A program made the position numbers and the translations under genes. Below, piece after piece: positions 62,520 to 64,000 of a DNA stretch of 64,000 nt. The stretch is from the NCBI RefSeq assembly GCF_001887355.1, contig NZ_MPIN01000026.1:1-64000 (forward strand). The letters are read 5' to 3'. The notes under the pieces were generated by a model, which did not search any database, was not told the DNA's origin, and worked only from the letters and a program-made list of their open reading frames with translations. The DNA is from Cystobacter ferrugineus (GTDB lineage Bacteria; Myxococcota; Myxococcia; Myxococcales; Myxococcaceae). Each line of letters begins with the position of its first letter. Position 1 is the stretch's first letter.

Positions 62520-63064
62520 CACAGCGACTCTCCGTAGGGGGTGGAAGACAGGAAGTCATCGGCCTCGACGTCCCAGGAGCCGGTGGCCTCCTGGGCATCC
62601 TCCAGATCCACGTCCGTCAGGTCGAGCGCGTCGGACAGCGGATCCGCCAGCGCCCATTGCTCCATCGCGAGGACGTCCTCCTCGGTGGAGAATGTGGTCT
62701 CGGTGGAGGCGTGGGGCGTGGAGGGGGCGGGCCTCCGGGGTGACACCACGGGACCCAGCAGGAGCAGGAGCACGGCGGCCGCCGCCATCAGGAGGCCCGT
62801 GGTGCGCAGGTGTGCCGCCCGCTGGACCTGGTCCCGGCGCCAGCGGCTCACCGTGGTCTGGGGGAGGGCCTCCAGGACGGTCTGCTCCCGGGGCGAGAGG
62901 GCAGGCTGCGCGGCGAGGCCCAGGGTGTCCTGGAGAGCGGTCACCTCGTGGCGGCAGTCGGCGCAGGTGTCCAGGTGCGCGCGCACCCGAGCTTCTTCCT
63001 GGGGGTCCAGGGCTCCCGCGGCGAACAGGGTCAACGATTCATCCATGTGCTGGCACACGCTCAT
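62519..63064 (-). CDS. Zinc-finger anti-sigma factor
   Basis: A 181-residue membrane protein. The cytoplasmic N-terminus has a zf-HC2 anti-sigma motif (VCQHM, then AHLDTCADCR), which binds zinc and the sigma factor. One transmembrane segment (TTGLLMAAAAVLLLLLGPVV) follows, then a short acidic periplasmic tail (DLTDVDLEDAQEATGSWDVE). It overlaps the sigma gene by 4 bases and the Spy-like gene by 1. Confidence 0.85.
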   Translation of the reverse strand: MSVCQHMDESLTLFAAGALDPQEEARVRAHLDTCADCRHEVTALQDTLGLAAQPALSPREQTVLEALPQTTVSRWRRDQVQRAAHLRTTGLLMAAAAVLLLLLGPVVSPRRPAPSTPHASTETTFSTEEDVLAMEQWALADPLSDALDLTDVDLEDAQEATGSWDVEADDFLSSTPYGESL

Positions 63065-63672
63065 GGGCGCTCCTCCTCGGACGTTTCGGCCATGTGCTCG
63101 CGCAGGCGCTTCACGGCGTGATGGAAATTCACCTTCGCGTTCGTCTCGGTGATGCCGAGCGACTCGGCGATATCGCGGAAGCCCAGCCCGGCGTCCACCC
63201 GGAGCGTCAGCACCTCGCGCTGGCGGCGGGGCAGGGTGAGCACCGCCGCGCGCACCGCCCTCTCCCGTTCGGCTCGCTCCAGGGACTCCTGGGCGGACTC
63301 CTCGGGCGCCTCGGTCTCGGGGAGTTCCACGGCCCGGAGCCAGCGCCGCCCCTGACGGGCATGGTTCTTCGCCAGGTTGAGCGCGATGCGGATGAGCCAG
63401 GCCCGGAAGGGCACGGGCCCCGAGGGGCTCCAGCGGGAGAAGACCCGGCGCGAGGCCTCGAGGGCGCGCAGGAAGGCCTGTTGGGTCAGGTCCGCCGCGT
63501 CCTCGGGGCTCGAGGCGTAGCGGCGCATGAGCGAGAACACCAGCGCCCGGTGGCGATCCACCAGGGTGCCAAAGGCCGCTTCGTCGCCCGCCAGGAAGGC
63601 GCGGCAGAGCGCCTCGTCTCCGGGCGTGAGGGCGGCTTCCTGTAGCCGCAAGGGTGTCTCCAGGGCCTTCAC
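63061..63672 (-). CDS. ECF-type sigma factor (RpoE-like)
   Basis: A 203-residue sigma factor with region 2 (YASSPEDAADLTQQAFLRAL, FRAWLIRIALNLAKNHARQG) and region 4 (LPRRQREVLTLRVDAGLGFR, IAESLGITETNAKVNFHHAV). The start is a GTG at 63672 with weak ribosome signals. It heads the operon with its zinc-finger anti-sigma and the Spy/CpxP-like protein. Divergent from the coiled-coil gene, 115 bases away. Confidence 0.88.
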   Translation of the reverse strand: MKALETPLRLQEAALTPGDEALCRAFLAGDEAAFGTLVDRHRALVFSLMRRYASSPEDAADLTQQAFLRALEASRRVFSRWSPSGPVPFRAWLIRIALNLAKNHARQGRRWLRAVELPETEAPEESAQESLERAERERAVRAAVLTLPRRQREVLTLRVDAGLGFRDIAESLGITETNAKVNFHHAVKRLREHMAETSEEERP

Positions 63673-63787
63673 GCCTCGATCAACACCGGAGCCGGCGAAA
63701 GGTTAAAGCGGCCATTTTCCCGGGGCTCGAAGTCTCCAGAGGTAGGTTGTGTCACCCTACTTGAAAGGTAACGAAAGAGGCCTTACC

Positions 63788-64000
63788 ATGCAGGTCATCC
63801 CGTTGCCGAGGAGAAGACCGATGGTGGAGACGAAGGGCGATGAGTTGGGACTCCAGATCCTGCGGGCCGTGCAGGATCTGGGCGTGCGGATGGACCGGTT
63901 GGAGGCACAGGTCAACCACCTGGGCGTGCGGATGGACCGGTTGGAGGCGCAGGTCAACCACCTGAACACGCGGGTGGATGCGCTGACCACGCGGGTGGAT
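63788..64000 (+). CDS. Coiled-coil protein, 5' part
   Basis: The first 71 codons of a gene that continues beyond the window. After a short basic start (IPLPRRRPMVETKG) the chain is a regular heptad coiled coil with repeated units LGVRMDRLEAQVNH (14 residues, twice) then LNTRVDALTTRVD. Such repeats occur in tail-fibre-like or tropomyosin-like proteins and in DUF1640-like proteins; no call is possible on the fragment. AGAGG lies 8 bases before the ATG. Confidence 0.6.
   Translation, partial: MQVIPLPRRRPMVETKGDELGLQILRAVQDLGVRMDRLEAQVNHLGVRMDRLEAQVNHLNTRVDALTTRVD
63878..63961 (+). repeat. 42-bp tandem repeat in the coiled-coil gene
   Basis: The 42-base unit beginning CTGGGCGTGCGGATGGACCG occurs twice in tandem (63878-63919, 63920-63961) with one silent difference. 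It encodes the 14-residue double heptad, and more copies may lie beyond the window. Confidence 0.9.

Overview
The window is high-GC DNA from a delta-proteobacterial predator, almost certainly a myxobacterium of the Myxococcus/Cystobacter/Archangium group. Four things point there. It carries very large Ser/Thr protein kinases fused to AAA/TPR or TPR tails. It carries families largely confined to myxobacteria: a tandem DUSAM protein and a DUF2381/TIGR02268 protein. It has a lipoprotein toxin resembling the SitA outer-membrane-exchange toxins. It is dense in FHA, ECF-sigma, lipoprotein and hybrid histidine-kinase genes. Product names come from family motifs read by eye; no database search was made.

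Layout. 0-15 kb: the 3' end of a family 19 chitinase, a glutathione S-transferase, two giant Ser/Thr kinases facing each other across a short debris zone (orphan gene tail and a 32-bp tandem repeat), a decayed flavin amine oxidase, a double-FHA protein, a Suv3-like RNA helicase and an SRPBCC protein. 15-25 kb: an RCC1-repeat lipoprotein with 14 full blades, then an ECF sigma/FecR/lipoprotein operon with a secreted protein upstream, and a DUF1592-DUF1552 operon. A near-identical promoter-like pair (GGAAAGTT-N14-CGTAG) sits in front of both the sigma gene and the DUF1592 gene, so the sigma factor probably controls itself and that operon. 25-33 kb: an alpha/beta hydrolase, a 143-bp hairpin element, a VOC protein, and a graveyard of broken regulator and transposase fragments. 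An ArsR-type regulator is divergent from an S41 peptidase with a 27-bp palindrome between them, followed by a flotillin-like SPFH protein and a small VOC protein.

33-36 kb: a SitA-like lipoprotein toxin followed 20 bp later by a HEAT-repeat protein, its likely immunity partner. The pair lies between two tRNA-3'-end-like sequences and is the best candidate in the window for an undescribed system. 36-47 kb: housekeeping and signalling genes (RecQ, RadC plus a coupled DUF3006 protein, a ChaN-like lipoprotein, M18 aminopeptidase, a Crp-type regulator divergent from an FHA-GAF-adenylate cyclase, and a hybrid histidine kinase). 47-50 kb: a lower-GC accessory patch with a tandem DUSAM protein, a Cys-rich lipoprotein, a DUF2381 protein and a small lipoprotein. 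50-57 kb: a trypsin-like protease, a cytochrome P450 and a 1766-residue protein made of two complete UvrA copies.

57-64 kb: a second operon of the form secreted protein - ECF sigma - membrane TPR protein, a lipoprotein with a beta-helix-like C-terminus, an SGNH hydrolase, a third ECF sigma with a zinc-finger anti-sigma and a Spy/CpxP-like periplasmic protein, and the start of a coiled-coil protein that runs off the window.
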